The notes under the pieces were generated by a model, which worked only from the letters and a program-made list of their open reading frames with translations, was not told the origin of the DNA and did not search any database. The translations under genes and the position numbers were made by a program. Positions 45,076 to 54,339 of a DNA stretch of 64,000 bases are shown piece by piece; positions within the stretch are counted from its first letter, which is position 1; every line of letters begins with the position of its first letter. Source of the DNA: Acidimicrobiaceae bacterium (GTDB taxonomy: Bacteria > Actinomycetota > Acidimicrobiia > Acidimicrobiales > RAAP-2). The stretch lies in contig PKWY01000045.1 of the NCBI GenBank assembly GCA_003132205.1, forward strand, positions 36,823-100,822, given 5' to 3'.

Positions 45076-45600
45076 CTACGCGCTGCGCGAGACATCCCAG
45101 AGGTGGTGGATCGGGTCGTGCAGCGCCAGGGCACCCAATGACGTGATGGTGTAGGCACTGCCGTCGGAACGGACGCCCGGTCGAAGCCATTCGGTTCCGC
45201 TGACCGTTTGGAACTTGTCGGCCAGGCTCGACGCCGCGCGTACGAGCTCGTCGCTCACGGTCGAAGGATCCTGCAGGTCGTAGCGCTCGGCGACCGCGGT
45301 CTCGTCTTGGTCCCAGTTCTGGAACGAAGGATTGTCTTCGCTCAGCATCAGTACCAGTCGCTCGAGGAAGAGTCGATAGACGCCACGAACGTGGCACGCG
45401 TACTCGAGGTCCGACCACCGGTCATCGCTCGGCCGGATGGCGACGTCGTCGCGTTGGAGAATGGGGACCCACGCCGCCGCGTTCTTGCGAATCGTCGGGG
45501 GCACGTCTTGATTTGAGAAACCGCGGGGGTCGAAGCCGCACTCCTCGCAGCGCCGCTCTACCGCCCACGTCCAGTTCTTGGTGTCCGGGGTGATTGGCAT
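45076..45600 (-). CDS. DinB-family protein with N-terminal CxxC
   Basis: A 174-residue four-helix DinB_2-type protein. RWSDLEYACHVRGVYRLFLER gives the first metal-binding His, and GALALHDPIHHLWDVSR gives the C-terminal His pair. Before the bundle it carries CEECGFDPRGF, a small Cys pair that could bind zinc. DinB proteins include thiol S-transferases and mycothiol-dependent isomerases; the substrate here is unknown. Its 3' end is 14 bases from the convergent phosphoesterase. Bases 45601-45775 after its start show nothing. Confidence 0.85.
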   Translation of the reverse strand: MPITPDTKNWTWAVERRCEECGFDPRGFSNQDVPPTIRKNAAAWVPILQRDDVAIRPSDDRWSDLEYACHVRGVYRLFLERLVLMLSEDNPSFQNWDQDETAVAERYDLQDPSTVSDELVRAASSLADKFQTVSGTEWLRPGVRSDGSAYTITSLGALALHDPIHHLWDVSRSA

Positions 45601-45775
45601 ATGGCGAATCTAGTGCTGGGCGCCCTCGACGGTCCAGCTGGTCCGCACGTGCTGGCAGCGGGCGCTTCGCTCGAGTCAGCGAGGCGTCCGTCACCGGTAA
45701 TCGAACGCCGCGAATGAACCTTGGTGGTGGCGAGAGCAGGTGGCGGGCCTCGACCATCTGGTCCGACCGCATCCG

Positions 45776-46609
45776 TCACTCGGCCTGAAGCGTTTCGACC
45801 GCATGGGTCGAGGCTCTTGGGAACCAGGGGACGAGGGCGGAGGTGCTTCGCTGGTAGTGCTCGTACTCGGAGTAGCGAGAGAGGGTGATCTTCTCCGTGA
45901 ACGAGGTCGAGCCAACGAACAGCACGCTCAGCAGGAACGCGCCGACGACGGTCCACTGCAACAGCGTGCCCGCCGCGACCGCTCCCATGAGAAAGACAAC
46001 CCACCACTGCGCGAGTTCAAAGAAGTAGTTCGGATGACGCGAGAATCGAAAGAGGCCGGACTGGAGGAACTGTGGGTTCGGCGCGCGGCCAGTTTCCACC
46101 TCGCCGCGTTTCAACGTCTGGAAGTTCCACTGCTGCTGGTCGGCCACCGTCTCCAGGAGCGTGCACGCGAGAAAGAGGGCGGCGAGAAGGAGATCAAAGG
46201 TGCCAAACGGTGTGGTTCGGTTCTCGTAGGCACTCCAGGCTGGAAGCGTGATGAGCACGAGCAGGATGTTCTGGTAGATGACTATGAAGAAGAGGTTGAA
46301 GATTTGAAACTGCCACGAGGTCATTGAAGCTCGCAGGACGGGCCACCGATAGTCTTCGACCCCCGAGTAGCCGCCTTTGCGGGCGAAGTTGAACGTCAAA
46401 CGAGCGCCCCAGACGGTGACGAGCCCGGCGATGACGTCGAGGCGCGCGTTGCTGAACCCCGCGGACCCTGCGAACACCCACGTATAGATCGGGGGAACGA
46501 TCGACCATATCCGGTCGACCCACGACGTATCGCCGGTCACGAGCGACGCAACCCACGCGCAGGCGCAGGCCCCCGCGCAGATGAGGATGACGACCAGAAG
46601 AGGCTTCAT
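45776..46609 (-). CDS. DUF1295 family membrane protein (steroid reductase-like)
   Basis: A 277-residue membrane protein with six or seven helices. The C-terminal signature LFRFSRHPNYFFELAQWWVV with the following SRYSEYEHYQRSTSALVPW matches DUF1295, relatives of 3-oxo-5-alpha-steroid 4-dehydrogenases and isoprenylcysteine methyltransferases. GARLTFNFARKGGYSGVEDYRW is the usual middle loop. It probably binds NAD(P)H and reduces a lipid or steroid-like double bond; the substrate is unknown. Confidence 0.88.
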   Translation of the reverse strand: MKPLLVVILICAGACACAWVASLVTGDTSWVDRIWSIVPPIYTWVFAGSAGFSNARLDVIAGLVTVWGARLTFNFARKGGYSGVEDYRWPVLRASMTSWQFQIFNLFFIVIYQNILLVLITLPAWSAYENRTTPFGTFDLLLAALFLACTLLETVADQQQWNFQTLKRGEVETGRAPNPQFLQSGLFRFSRHPNYFFELAQWWVVFLMGAVAAGTLLQWTVVGAFLLSVLFVGSTSFTEKITLSRYSEYEHYQRSTSALVPWFPRASTHAVETLQAE

Positions 46610-46732
46610 CTCGATGAGCCTATCCCTGGTAAATGCTTGATGAGACGCTGGAAACCACCCGAGATCATTCCACGAAGCCGGCCGGATCGTGGTCCCGGCG
46701 GTCGATGGAATCTAGGGAACTAGATTTCCTTC

Positions 46733-47680
46733 ATGCTCTCCCATTACCACACGGCCATCGATCCCGAGGCCGAGAACGATTCGCACGCCCACATGCTTCG
46801 CATGGTTGGTTTCAACAAGCGCGTCCTCGAAGCGGGGTGTGCCTCGGGCCACATGAGCGAAATGCTGAACGCCCAAGCGTGCAGCGTGGTGGGCATCGAG
46901 ATCGATCCGTTGGTCGCCCGATCGGCGGAACCGTGGGTCGATCGGGTAGTTGTCGGAAACTTCGACGATGACGTTCTGTGGAACGAACTGAAGGACGAGT
47001 ATTTCGACGCAGTGCTCTTCGGTGACGTCCTCGAGCACCTGCATGATCCCCTGAAGACGCTGCGAGAATCAGTGAAGCATCTCCTTCCTTCGGGGATGGT
47101 CGTCATTTCAGTGCCGAATATCGCGCACGCCGACGTGAAGATCGCGCTTATGAAGGGATCGTTCCCCTACCGCGACAGCGGCCTCCTTGATCGGACGCAT
47201 TTTCATTTCTTCACCAAGGAGAGCCTCTTCAAACTGGTGAGGGAAGCGGGGTTGGTGGTCACCGAGTTCTCGAGGGTGAGCGTCCCCGTATTTTCAACCG
47301 AGATCGGAGTCGAGCGAAGCGATGTGGACGACCAGGTGCTGGACGCGGTGCTGGAGGATCCCGAAGCGGAGACGTACCAGTTCGTCGTGAAGGCGGTCCG
47401 CGACGATGGCACGAACTCGCTCGAAAACCTTTCAGATGAACTCGTAAGGCTTACCGACAAGCTGCACGACGAATCAAGGCGCCTCGCCGAACTTCGCGCG
47501 AAGTTCGAGGAACTTCAAGAGAAGTACGAGACCGATCTGCGCGAACTCCCGCGGCTGCGCCATCAGTTGGACACGGTGAAGCGTTTCCTGCCCATGCCCC
47601 TGGTCAGACTGGCGCGAAGGGTTTTCGGCCAGCACCAGATACAAAAGGGGCCCGACGTCTCCGTCGATCGAACGCGCTAG
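46733..47680 (+). CDS. SAM-dependent methyltransferase with C-terminal coiled coil
   Basis: A 315-residue protein. The class I methyltransferase domain (~25-200) shows VLEAGCASGHMSEMLN (motif I), GIEIDP, DAVLFGDVLEHLHDP and LPSGMVVISVPNIAH, as in glycan- and O-antigen-associated methyltransferases. After ~225 a heptad-rich segment (LENLSDELVRLTDKLHDESRRL and onward) forms a coiled coil, and a basic tail ends the protein. The tail suggests attachment to a glycosylation complex or scaffold. It ends in a CTAG shared with the convergent decarboxylase gene. Confidence 0.85.
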   Translation: MLSHYHTAIDPEAENDSHAHMLRMVGFNKRVLEAGCASGHMSEMLNAQACSVVGIEIDPLVARSAEPWVDRVVVGNFDDDVLWNELKDEYFDAVLFGDVLEHLHDPLKTLRESVKHLLPSGMVVISVPNIAHADVKIALMKGSFPYRDSGLLDRTHFHFFTKESLFKLVREAGLVVTEFSRVSVPVFSTEIGVERSDVDDQVLDAVLEDPEAETYQFVVKAVRDDGTNSLENLSDELVRLTDKLHDESRRLAELRAKFEELQEKYETDLRELPRLRHQLDTVKRFLPMPLVRLARRVFGQHQIQKGPDVSVDRTR

Positions 47681-49122
47681 GCACTGGTATTGAGTTCGTC
47701 CACCACCATGTCGACGAGACGTCTGACGTCGTCCTTGGTGGAGAGGGGGTTCATGAAGGTGAACTTCAGGGCGGCGCGTCCCTTGATCTCAGTACGTCCA
47801 AGCACCATCTCTCCCCGGGCGAGCAGGCGCTGCTGGACATCTCGCAGGTCGTTGGCGCTGGCGCCGGGGGCGTCGAAGACGCACATTACCGACGCCGTGG
47901 GCGCGACGAGCTCGAGTTGCGGATGGGCCTCGACGACCGTGCCCGCGTAGTGCGCGAGATCAACGAGGTGCTCGAGCATCTCGCTGAGCGCGTGGCGGCC
48001 CAGGGTCTGAAGCGTCGCGACGACCTTCGCCGCGTCGAAGCGACGCGACGTGTCGAGCGAGCGTCCGACCAGATTCACCATTCCTTTCAGCTCGTCGCCG
48101 CGGTCGAGGTAGTTCGATCTCACCCGGAGCAGATCGAATCGGTCGACGTCTCGAACGACGAGGGCGCTGGCGGTGAAAGGCTGCCACCAGAGTTTGTGGA
48201 AGTCAATGGTCACCGAGTCGGCGAGTTCAATCCCCGCCAGGCTCGGGCGAAGACGGTCGGAGAGCATGAGGGCCCCAGCGACCGCTGCGTCAACGTGAAA
48301 CCACGCGTCGTGGCGACTGGCGCGCTCGGCGATCTCACCGAGGGGATCGATCACGCCCAGGTCCGTCGTTCCAGCGGTGGCGACGATGGCAATTGGCACT
48401 CTACCGTCGCGAAGCAGTCGGGACAGCGTCTCGTCGAGCGCGGCGACGTTCATCGAACCCGATGGATCCGTCGCCACCGCGACAACGGCGTCGCGACCGA
48501 GACCGAGCTGCGCCGAAGCGCGTTGGACCGAGAAATGGGCCTGGTCGGAACAGAGGATGCGCCAGCTCGACGCCTCCGGGGGCAGGCCGGTCTTCAAGAC
48601 GTCGACGCCCAACTTCGCCGCCGCCCACGACCGGGCGAGCGTGATGGCGAGGACGTTCGACGCGGTTCCGCCCGATGTCATGATGCCCGAACCGGTCTCG
48701 GGCATTCCCAGAAGGCTGGCCAGCCAAGCCATGAGACGCAGTTCGACCTCGGTCGCCGCGGGCGATTGGTCCCACGAATCCATTGACTGATTCGACGCTG
48801 CGATGGCGAGCTCGGTCACGACGGCGGGCACGAGTACCGGGGGGTGCAGGTGCGCCACGCAGGCGGGGTCGCTGGGCACCACGCTGTGGGCCCACACCAG
48901 GGAACCGAGATCCCTCAGGACGTCGGGGAGTCCTACGCCGTCGTCGGGACAGATCTCGAGCGTCCCGATGAGTTGATGCAGGGCGATCGGGGAGAGGTCC
49001 GATCGTGGTCCAGCCGGGCGCTGCAGGCTCTCGATCGCCTCGACAGCCGCGCGTGAGAGGACGTCGAGCCCGTGATCGTCAATGGTGACGACGAGGTCGC
49101 GCCACTCCGGTGCGTCGTTCAA
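47677..49122 (-). CDS. ddc: PLP-dependent decarboxylase, likely L-2,4-diaminobutyrate decarboxylase
   Basis: A 481-residue group II decarboxylase. The PLP lysine is Lys310 in TIDFHKLWWQ, Asp278 in WFHVDAAVAG binds the pyridine nitrogen, and GIMTSGGTASNVLAI and AHFSVQRAS complete the cofactor site. Because the gene directly upstream encodes a 2,4-diaminobutyrate aminotransferase with a four-base overlap, the best call is diaminobutyrate decarboxylase, giving 1,3-diaminopropane. The fold alone would also allow an aromatic or glutamate decarboxylase. Confidence 0.82.
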   Translation of the reverse strand: MNDAPEWRDLVVTIDDHGLDVLSRAAVEAIESLQRPAGPRSDLSPIALHQLIGTLEICPDDGVGLPDVLRDLGSLVWAHSVVPSDPACVAHLHPPVLVPAVVTELAIAASNQSMDSWDQSPAATEVELRLMAWLASLLGMPETGSGIMTSGGTASNVLAITLARSWAAAKLGVDVLKTGLPPEASSWRILCSDQAHFSVQRASAQLGLGRDAVVAVATDPSGSMNVAALDETLSRLLRDGRVPIAIVATAGTTDLGVIDPLGEIAERASRHDAWFHVDAAVAGALMLSDRLRPSLAGIELADSVTIDFHKLWWQPFTASALVVRDVDRFDLLRVRSNYLDRGDELKGMVNLVGRSLDTSRRFDAAKVVATLQTLGRHALSEMLEHLVDLAHYAGTVVEAHPQLELVAPTASVMCVFDAPGASANDLRDVQQRLLARGEMVLGRTEIKGRAALKFTFMNPLSTKDDVRRLVDMVVDELNTSA

Positions 49123-50363
49123 CGTGCCGAGTGGGCCTGAGCGACAGCGTCACCGAGCCTCGCGAGTCCATTGGCCAGTTCGTCCTCGTCGATCACGATC
49201 GGCGGCAGCAGCTTCACGGTGGTGTCGCCCGCGCCGCAGGTCTCGACGATCAGTCGACGCTCGAAAGCGGCCTGGGCGATGTCCGCGGCGAGCTGAGTGT
49301 CGCCCACGTCGAGGCCGCACAAGAGGCCGTTTCCACGCACGACGAATCGGCCGTTGCCGAACTGGTTGGAGATCTCATCGAGGGCGGATCGCACGGTGCG
49401 GCCGCGGTGCTCGGTGTTCTTTTCGAGGTCCGAGTCGGCCCAGTACGTCTCGAGCATGGCCGCTGAGGTCGCGAACGCCAGGTTGTTGCCGCGGAACGTG
49501 CCTGAGAACTCACCGGGGTCCCACGTGTCGAGGCTTCGCCGCACGAGGTTGAGCGCCATCGGCAGGCCGAGGCCGCTGATTGACTTCGATACGCAGATGA
49601 TGTCCGGGTCGAGCGCCGAGCCTTCGAAGGAGAAGAACGGGCCGGTCCGTCCCACGCCCGCCTGCACCTCGTCGGCGATGACGAGGATGCCGAGTTCGCT
49701 GCAGCGCTCGCGGATCGCACGCAGGTACAAGGGGTCGAAGGGGCGCGCACCGCCCTCGCCTTGGGTCGGCTCGATGATGACGGCACCGATTGGCTCGCCG
49801 TCGATCGTCGATAGAAGGGTCTGGTGGAGCAGTTCGAGGTCCGCTTCGCTGACGTGGTCGACGAAGGGTAACGCCACGAACTCCTTCAGGTGCGCGCTGG
49901 TCTTTCGTCCGGCCATCGACGCCGAGATCGATGCGGCCCGGTAGGTCATCCCGTGATAGCTCCCGGCGAAGCCAACGACGGCCCGATTGCCGGTGATGCG
50001 CTGAGCCAGCTGCAGCGCGGCCTCGACCGCGGTGGCGCCCGTTGGCCCGACCGTCTGGACAACCATGTCCAGTTGGCGGGGGGCGAGGATGTGGCGCTGC
50101 ATCGCTTCGAGGAACCGGCGCTTCTCGACGGTGAAGGTGTCGAGGCTGTGCAGCAACTTGCCCGCGCGCAGGTGCTCTATGGCGACCTCGATCAGGGCGG
50201 GATTGTTGTGCCCGTACGAGAGGGCTCCGGCGCCCGCGAAGAAGTCCAGGTACTCCGTGCCGTACTCGTCCACGAGCGTTGATCCGAGTGCCGAGGAGAA
50301 GACGGCGGGCCAACGGCGGCAGTAGTAGCGAACGTTTGATTCAATTTCCTCGAATGGGTTCAT
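49119..50363 (-). CDS. dat: Diaminobutyrate-2-oxoglutarate aminotransferase
   Basis: A 414-residue class III aminotransferase of the EctB/Dat group, which makes L-2,4-diaminobutyrate from aspartate semialdehyde and glutamate. The PLP lysine is Lys260 in CVSKSISGLGLPMAL, and AVIIEPTQGEGGARP and LVIADEVQAGVGRTG are typical. The opening FEEIESNVRYYCRRWPAVF is close to EctB. EctA and ectoine synthase are absent; instead a decarboxylase follows, which points to the 1,3-diaminopropane route. It is divergent from an amidase gene, 280 bases apart. Confidence 0.9.
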   Translation of the reverse strand: MNPFEEIESNVRYYCRRWPAVFSSALGSTLVDEYGTEYLDFFAGAGALSYGHNNPALIEVAIEHLRAGKLLHSLDTFTVEKRRFLEAMQRHILAPRQLDMVVQTVGPTGATAVEAALQLAQRITGNRAVVGFAGSYHGMTYRAASISASMAGRKTSAHLKEFVALPFVDHVSEADLELLHQTLLSTIDGEPIGAVIIEPTQGEGGARPFDPLYLRAIRERCSELGILVIADEVQAGVGRTGPFFSFEGSALDPDIICVSKSISGLGLPMALNLVRRSLDTWDPGEFSGTFRGNNLAFATSAAMLETYWADSDLEKNTEHRGRTVRSALDEISNQFGNGRFVVRGNGLLCGLDVGDTQLAADIAQAAFERRLIVETCGAGDTTVKLLPPIVIDEDELANGLARLGDAVAQAHSAR

Positions 50364-50643
50364 CGCGGATTCCTCTCAGCTGGGGAGCGTTCGCTGCAGG
50401 CAGTGTTGCTCGAAATATTGGAGTTGTGAAGTATAGCCACCGGGGGGGCCGGTGAATCCCGAGTCAGCACCGTAACGACGCGACGTCACCCACCCGCGAC
50501 CATGGCGCGACCCTCGTGCGACGGCGAGGGGACAGCGCCGGGACCGTGCGCACCTCTTGGTCGTCGACCCTTGGCGCCTGCGAGCCGCGGCGGGTCGATA
50601 AGGACCCGGAAATTCACAAGCGTGCCCCTCCTAGTCTTGGTGG

Positions 50644-52110
50644 ATGAACGATCCCCACCCAACGAGCGCTGCGCTCGCGTTCCTCTCCGCCGAGGAGACC
50701 CTGGCGCTCCTTGATGCGGGCGACGTCACCTCGGTTCAACTGGTTGACGTGCTCCTCCAGCGCATCACGGCGATCGACGCCGCCGGAACCGACATCGCGC
50801 TCAACGCAATCGCCGCGATGGCGCCGGATGCGCGCGAGGTGGCCGAAGAACGCGACCGGGAGCGCGCGTCGGGAATATCGCGCGGGGCTCTTCACGGAAT
50901 CCCGGTCTTGATCAAGGACAACATCGAAGCGATTGGACTTCCGTGCCTGGCGGGCTCAACGGCGCTCATCGGCCGACCGAGCCGCGACGCTCCGTTGGTG
51001 ACGCGGCTTCGCGACGCGGGCGCGATCATCCTCGCCAGCACCAATCTCAGCCAGTGGGCGAATATCCGCTCCCCGCGTTCCACCAGCGGGTACTCCGCGA
51101 GCGCCGGCCTCGTCTCCAACCCATGGGCACTCGACCGCTCGGCGGGCGGGTCCTCGTCGGGCTCCGGTGCGGCGCTCGCCGCCGGACTCGCCCCTCTCGC
51201 GGTCGGCACTGAAACCGACGGCTCGATCATCTGCCCCTCGTCGATCAACGGCGTAGTCGGGCTGAAGCCGACCGTGGGCAGGGTGCCCGCCAAATACGTG
51301 GTCCCGATCAGCGCGAGCCAGGACAGCCCCGGACCGATGGGCCGGACCGTCGATGACGTGGCGCTCCTGTACAGCGTGCTGGCGCAAGACCCAGCGCCCA
51401 AGGTGAGCCTGACGCCGTCGATGGTGGTCGCATCGAACTGGCGCACCGGACACCCCCAAACGGATCAGCTCTTCGACGAAGTCGTCGGTGCGCTGCGCGC
51501 GGGCGGCCTCACCATCCCCGAACGCGAACTCGCGCTACCCGGCGCGGGGGAAGGCAATGACGAGGGGGTCGTTCTTTTCGCCGAGCTGCTCGACGACCTC
51601 GGCGCGTACCTCGAAGACCGACCCGGAAGCGGCGTGCGTTCGTTGGCCGACGTCATTGCCTACGAGGACGAGCATCGTGAACGCGAGCAGTTCTACTTCG
51701 GACACGAGTACTTCATTGACGCCGTCGAGACGGGTGGGCGCAGCGGGCCGGTCTACGCCGACGCTCGGGCGCGCAATGTCGCGTGGGCGATCGACACCTG
51801 CCTCACGCCCGGCCTGGAAGGAGTGGATGTCGTCATCGCTCCCGCGTACGGACCAAGTTGGAAGAGCGACCTCGTCGTGGGCGTGCACCCCGGGCCCGCC
51901 AGCCCCGTGACACAGGCGCCCGCCATCGCGGGCTGGCCGATCATGTGCCTTCCCGTGGGCCTCATTCATGGGCTTCCAATCGGGCTGGCGATTGTCGGGC
52001 GGCCCAACAGCGAGTGGACGATCATCGAAGCGGCTCGCCGGATCGAGAAGATCGTCCAGGACCACAGCCCTCTGCCTCAGCCCCTGTGGAAGCAACCGTC
52101 GAGGGGTTAA
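50644..52110 (+). CDS. Amidase signature-family hydrolase
   Basis: A 488-residue amidase. The Ser-cisSer-Lys triad is Lys91 in IPVLIKDNIEA, the cis-Ser in GGSSSGSGAALAAG (~170) and the nucleophile Ser194 in GTETDGSIICP. The closest pattern is that of fungal/bacterial amidases related to GatA-like and peptide amidases, with no signal peptide. The substrate could be an acylated amine, but a link to the neighbouring diaminopropane genes is only positional. Confidence 0.9.
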   Translation: MNDPHPTSAALAFLSAEETLALLDAGDVTSVQLVDVLLQRITAIDAAGTDIALNAIAAMAPDAREVAEERDRERASGISRGALHGIPVLIKDNIEAIGLPCLAGSTALIGRPSRDAPLVTRLRDAGAIILASTNLSQWANIRSPRSTSGYSASAGLVSNPWALDRSAGGSSSGSGAALAAGLAPLAVGTETDGSIICPSSINGVVGLKPTVGRVPAKYVVPISASQDSPGPMGRTVDDVALLYSVLAQDPAPKVSLTPSMVVASNWRTGHPQTDQLFDEVVGALRAGGLTIPERELALPGAGEGNDEGVVLFAELLDDLGAYLEDRPGSGVRSLADVIAYEDEHREREQFYFGHEYFIDAVETGGRSGPVYADARARNVAWAIDTCLTPGLEGVDVVIAPAYGPSWKSDLVVGVHPGPASPVTQAPAIAGWPIMCLPVGLIHGLPIGLAIVGRPNSEWTIIEAARRIEKIVQDHSPLPQPLWKQPSRG

Positions 52111-52181
52111 CCGGGACCACCCTCAACCCACACGACACCTCACGAGATTTCCCAGTCCGGATCCCCGCCCGGTTCGCTTGG

Positions 52182-52694
52182 TTACAGCAGCGAGAGATTG
52201 TCTCGAATGTCGCCGAGATGGTGCTCACACTCGTGAAGGGCCTGCGCGCCGGCCCACAGGATCGTCACCTTGGCCGGCGTGACTGGACTGTAGACGAATT
52301 CACGCGTTTCGTAGCCTGCCGGGAGCGCCTGGAACGTCCTCACGAAGAGGGCTGAAAGTGCCGCGAGCTCGCTCGCGACATCCCCGGGCGAATCGAGTTT
52401 GTAGAACCCGAGGGATACCCGCTCCTCACGGTGGATCGCGTCACCCGTGGGCTCGTCCTCGATCGAGGCCGTGACTATGCGTTCGCGTATCGAGATGAGC
52501 ACGTCACGCAAGTGGGCCCCGTACTCGAGGATCGACCATCTCTCGGGCGCCGGCCGCGTGTCAACCTTGGGACCGGCTGCCAGGACCACGTCGATGAACG
52601 AGTCGGTCGCGGTCTTCACACGTTGAGGAATCTCCGAGGCGGAGATGGCGCTCCATTGGAAGCCGCATACTGCGCATGTTGCCTCTGACGACAT
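52182..52694 (-). CDS. DinB-family protein with N-terminal CxxC
   Basis: A 170-residue DinB-type four-helix protein. It opens with ATCAVCGFQW, a Cys pair like that in the DinB protein at 45076. RWSILEYGAHLRDVLISIRER gives the first His and GAQALHECEHHLGDIRDN the C-terminal His pair. The likely metal is zinc or nickel. It is the last gene of a probable minus-strand operon with the coiled-coil protein and AIM24. Confidence 0.82.
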   Translation of the reverse strand: MSSEATCAVCGFQWSAISASEIPQRVKTATDSFIDVVLAAGPKVDTRPAPERWSILEYGAHLRDVLISIRERIVTASIEDEPTGDAIHREERVSLGFYKLDSPGDVASELAALSALFVRTFQALPAGYETREFVYSPVTPAKVTILWAGAQALHECEHHLGDIRDNLSLL

Positions 52695-52728
52695 GGTGTC
52701 AATCTACATTGGCTGGCTCGTCCAAGGG

Positions 52729-53055
52729 TTAGAGTTTGAATCCACCTTCTGGAGGAGTCTCGGGCTCCTCGCCGGTGCCGGCGTCCCGCTCAGCGGAGTC
52801 GGACGCGCCGAGCGGACCGTGCTCGCTCTCGTACGTCGACAGTTCGGACACCAAACGCTCGATCTCGGCGGCGGTGTCGTCGGTGGCTTTTCCGGTGCGC
52901 TGTGCGAAGAAGGCCGCCCCGAGCTCGCGAAGCAGGCCGTCGGCGCGACGACGCGCCTGCACATCCTCCAACTTTGATTGACCGGCCTTACCGGCTTCCT
53001 GGGTTTTTTGGGCGAGTTGGGCCGCCTGCGCCTTTACCTTGTCCATGAGGGCCAT
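52729..53055 (-). CDS. Small coiled-coil protein, 108 residues
   Basis: A helical, charged protein. KVKAQAAQLAQKTQEAGKAG is an amphipathic repeat, followed by a conserved ADGLLRELGAAFFAQRTGKA and DTAAEIERLVSEL helix and a disordered acidic tail. Similar proteins are common in actinobacteria with no known role. AGGAGAATC precedes ATG 53055. It lies 18 bases after the AIM24 gene on the same strand, so it is probably co-expressed. Confidence 0.82.
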   Translation of the reverse strand: MALMDKVKAQAAQLAQKTQEAGKAGQSKLEDVQARRRADGLLRELGAAFFAQRTGKATDDTAAEIERLVSELSTYESEHGPLGASDSAERDAGTGEEPETPPEGGFKL

Positions 53056-53073
53056 GATTCTCCTTCTTTCTCT

Positions 53074-53880
53074 CTACAGTCGACCGAGGAGCCCTTGGCG
53101 AAGTGGATTTGCGACACTGTCGTCCTGGTGCTCGTCAGATTCGAACTCGCGGTGCAACGTTGACTGAAGTATGACAGGTCCATCGCCGGTGAGCGTGATG
53201 AGATTGATGCCTGAACCACCGAAGACCGCGGTCATCGCGGTCTTCGCGTTCAAGGCGCCGACGCGCTCGATACTGAATGAGACCGAATCAGCGAAAGCCA
53301 CGACGGCCCCCGCGTGAACCTGGAGCTTCCCGCCGTAGGCGGCGGGGTTCAACTCGACGAGGCTGCCGCCACCGCCGAGGACGAGGGTGCCTCGTCCGGT
53401 GAAATGCTCGAAGATGAGGCCTTCCTTCGAACGGCGACCGAGGCTGAAACCCGTGAAGTCGATGTCGTAGACGACACTCGCCTCCGCACAGATGAACGCG
53501 CGGCTCTCGGCGCGCCAGCCAATAGTCTCGTCAAGTTCGATGACTCGAACCTGACCGGGGATTTCGCCGGCGAACGCGACGAGGCCCGAACCGCCGCTTG
53601 GAGTGAACCACTGAAAGGCGAGACTCTGGCCGGCGAGCGCGCGCTTTCCCACCTCAGTGGCAGTGGCGACCGCAGCCTTCAAGAAGCCCCCACCGCTCTG
53701 CTTGGCGTCCTTGTTTGCGGCGTCGGCGCGCCCACCCGGGACCGAGAGTCGGGTCTCGATTGCCACGTTGGTGGTCTTCCAGCGGAATTTCGTCGCGTCG
53801 GCGAACATCGACTGGTCGGCGTCGAGCTGGCAGGTGATGCTCTGCGCAAACTCCCCGGTCACTTTGCAAGCAATGGTCAT
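53074..53880 (-). CDS. AIM24 family protein
   Basis: A 268-residue beta-rich protein (AIM24/TIGR00266 type, two-fold pseudo-symmetric barrel). It opens FAQSITCQLDADQSMFADAT and has a RWKTTNVAIE strand. A GGGFLKAAVATATEVGKRAL helix and GLVAFAGEIPGQVRVIEL, ERVGALNAKT and GSGINLITLTGDGPVILQS are family landmarks. Bacterial homologues are of unknown function, sometimes placed near stress or antibiotic-resistance genes. First gene of the three-gene minus-strand unit. Confidence 0.85.
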   Translation of the reverse strand: MTIACKVTGEFAQSITCQLDADQSMFADATKFRWKTTNVAIETRLSVPGGRADAANKDAKQSGGGFLKAAVATATEVGKRALAGQSLAFQWFTPSGGSGLVAFAGEIPGQVRVIELDETIGWRAESRAFICAEASVVYDIDFTGFSLGRRSKEGLIFEHFTGRGTLVLGGGGSLVELNPAAYGGKLQVHAGAVVAFADSVSFSIERVGALNAKTAMTAVFGGSGINLITLTGDGPVILQSTLHREFESDEHQDDSVANPLRQGLLGRL

Positions 53881-54323
53881 ATATCACCTCACACGCGAAG
53901 AATAGCCCTACGGACGATTCGCCGACCAGCGAAGTTGCTGGGCGCCGGTTGGGGCACTCCACATCATCAGGACGGCCCCGATGGCAGTCCTACGCGAGGC
54001 ACGGATTGACCAAGGAAGGTTCGGCGTTTGGTGGACATTTCGGTTGATTCAGTTCGATTTGATCCGAAATGGGCCAATCTAGTTCGCGAAAACGACACGA
54101 GCGAGGCGGCGACGAGCTGATTTCGTGCCTCAGGCCCAGTGTGAAATCCCAACGTTAATCACCGCCCCCCATCACCCACAGAGTTTGTCGAAGGTGGGTA
54201 AGTTGATTCGGTGCTGCTGGTGACCTGATTACCGCTAGGAGCCTGGTTGCCTGAAAGGTCACCGCTGGCACTGTCGCTGGCATCACCTGTGGCCTAGGAA
54301 GGACCCGGACGCAGCGGACACGA
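53881..54323. other. Intergenic region with inverted and direct repeats
   Basis: 443 bases without a gene I can support. GGTGACC (54219-54225) and GGTCACC (54257-54263) form seven-base inverted arms around a 31-base loop, and CGCTGGCA is directly repeated at 54263-54270 and 54275-54282. These are probably part of the leader or promoter of the downstream propeller gene; I recognise no known riboswitch. Confidence 0.5.
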
Positions 54324-54339
54324 ATGGGGAGGACCCTTT

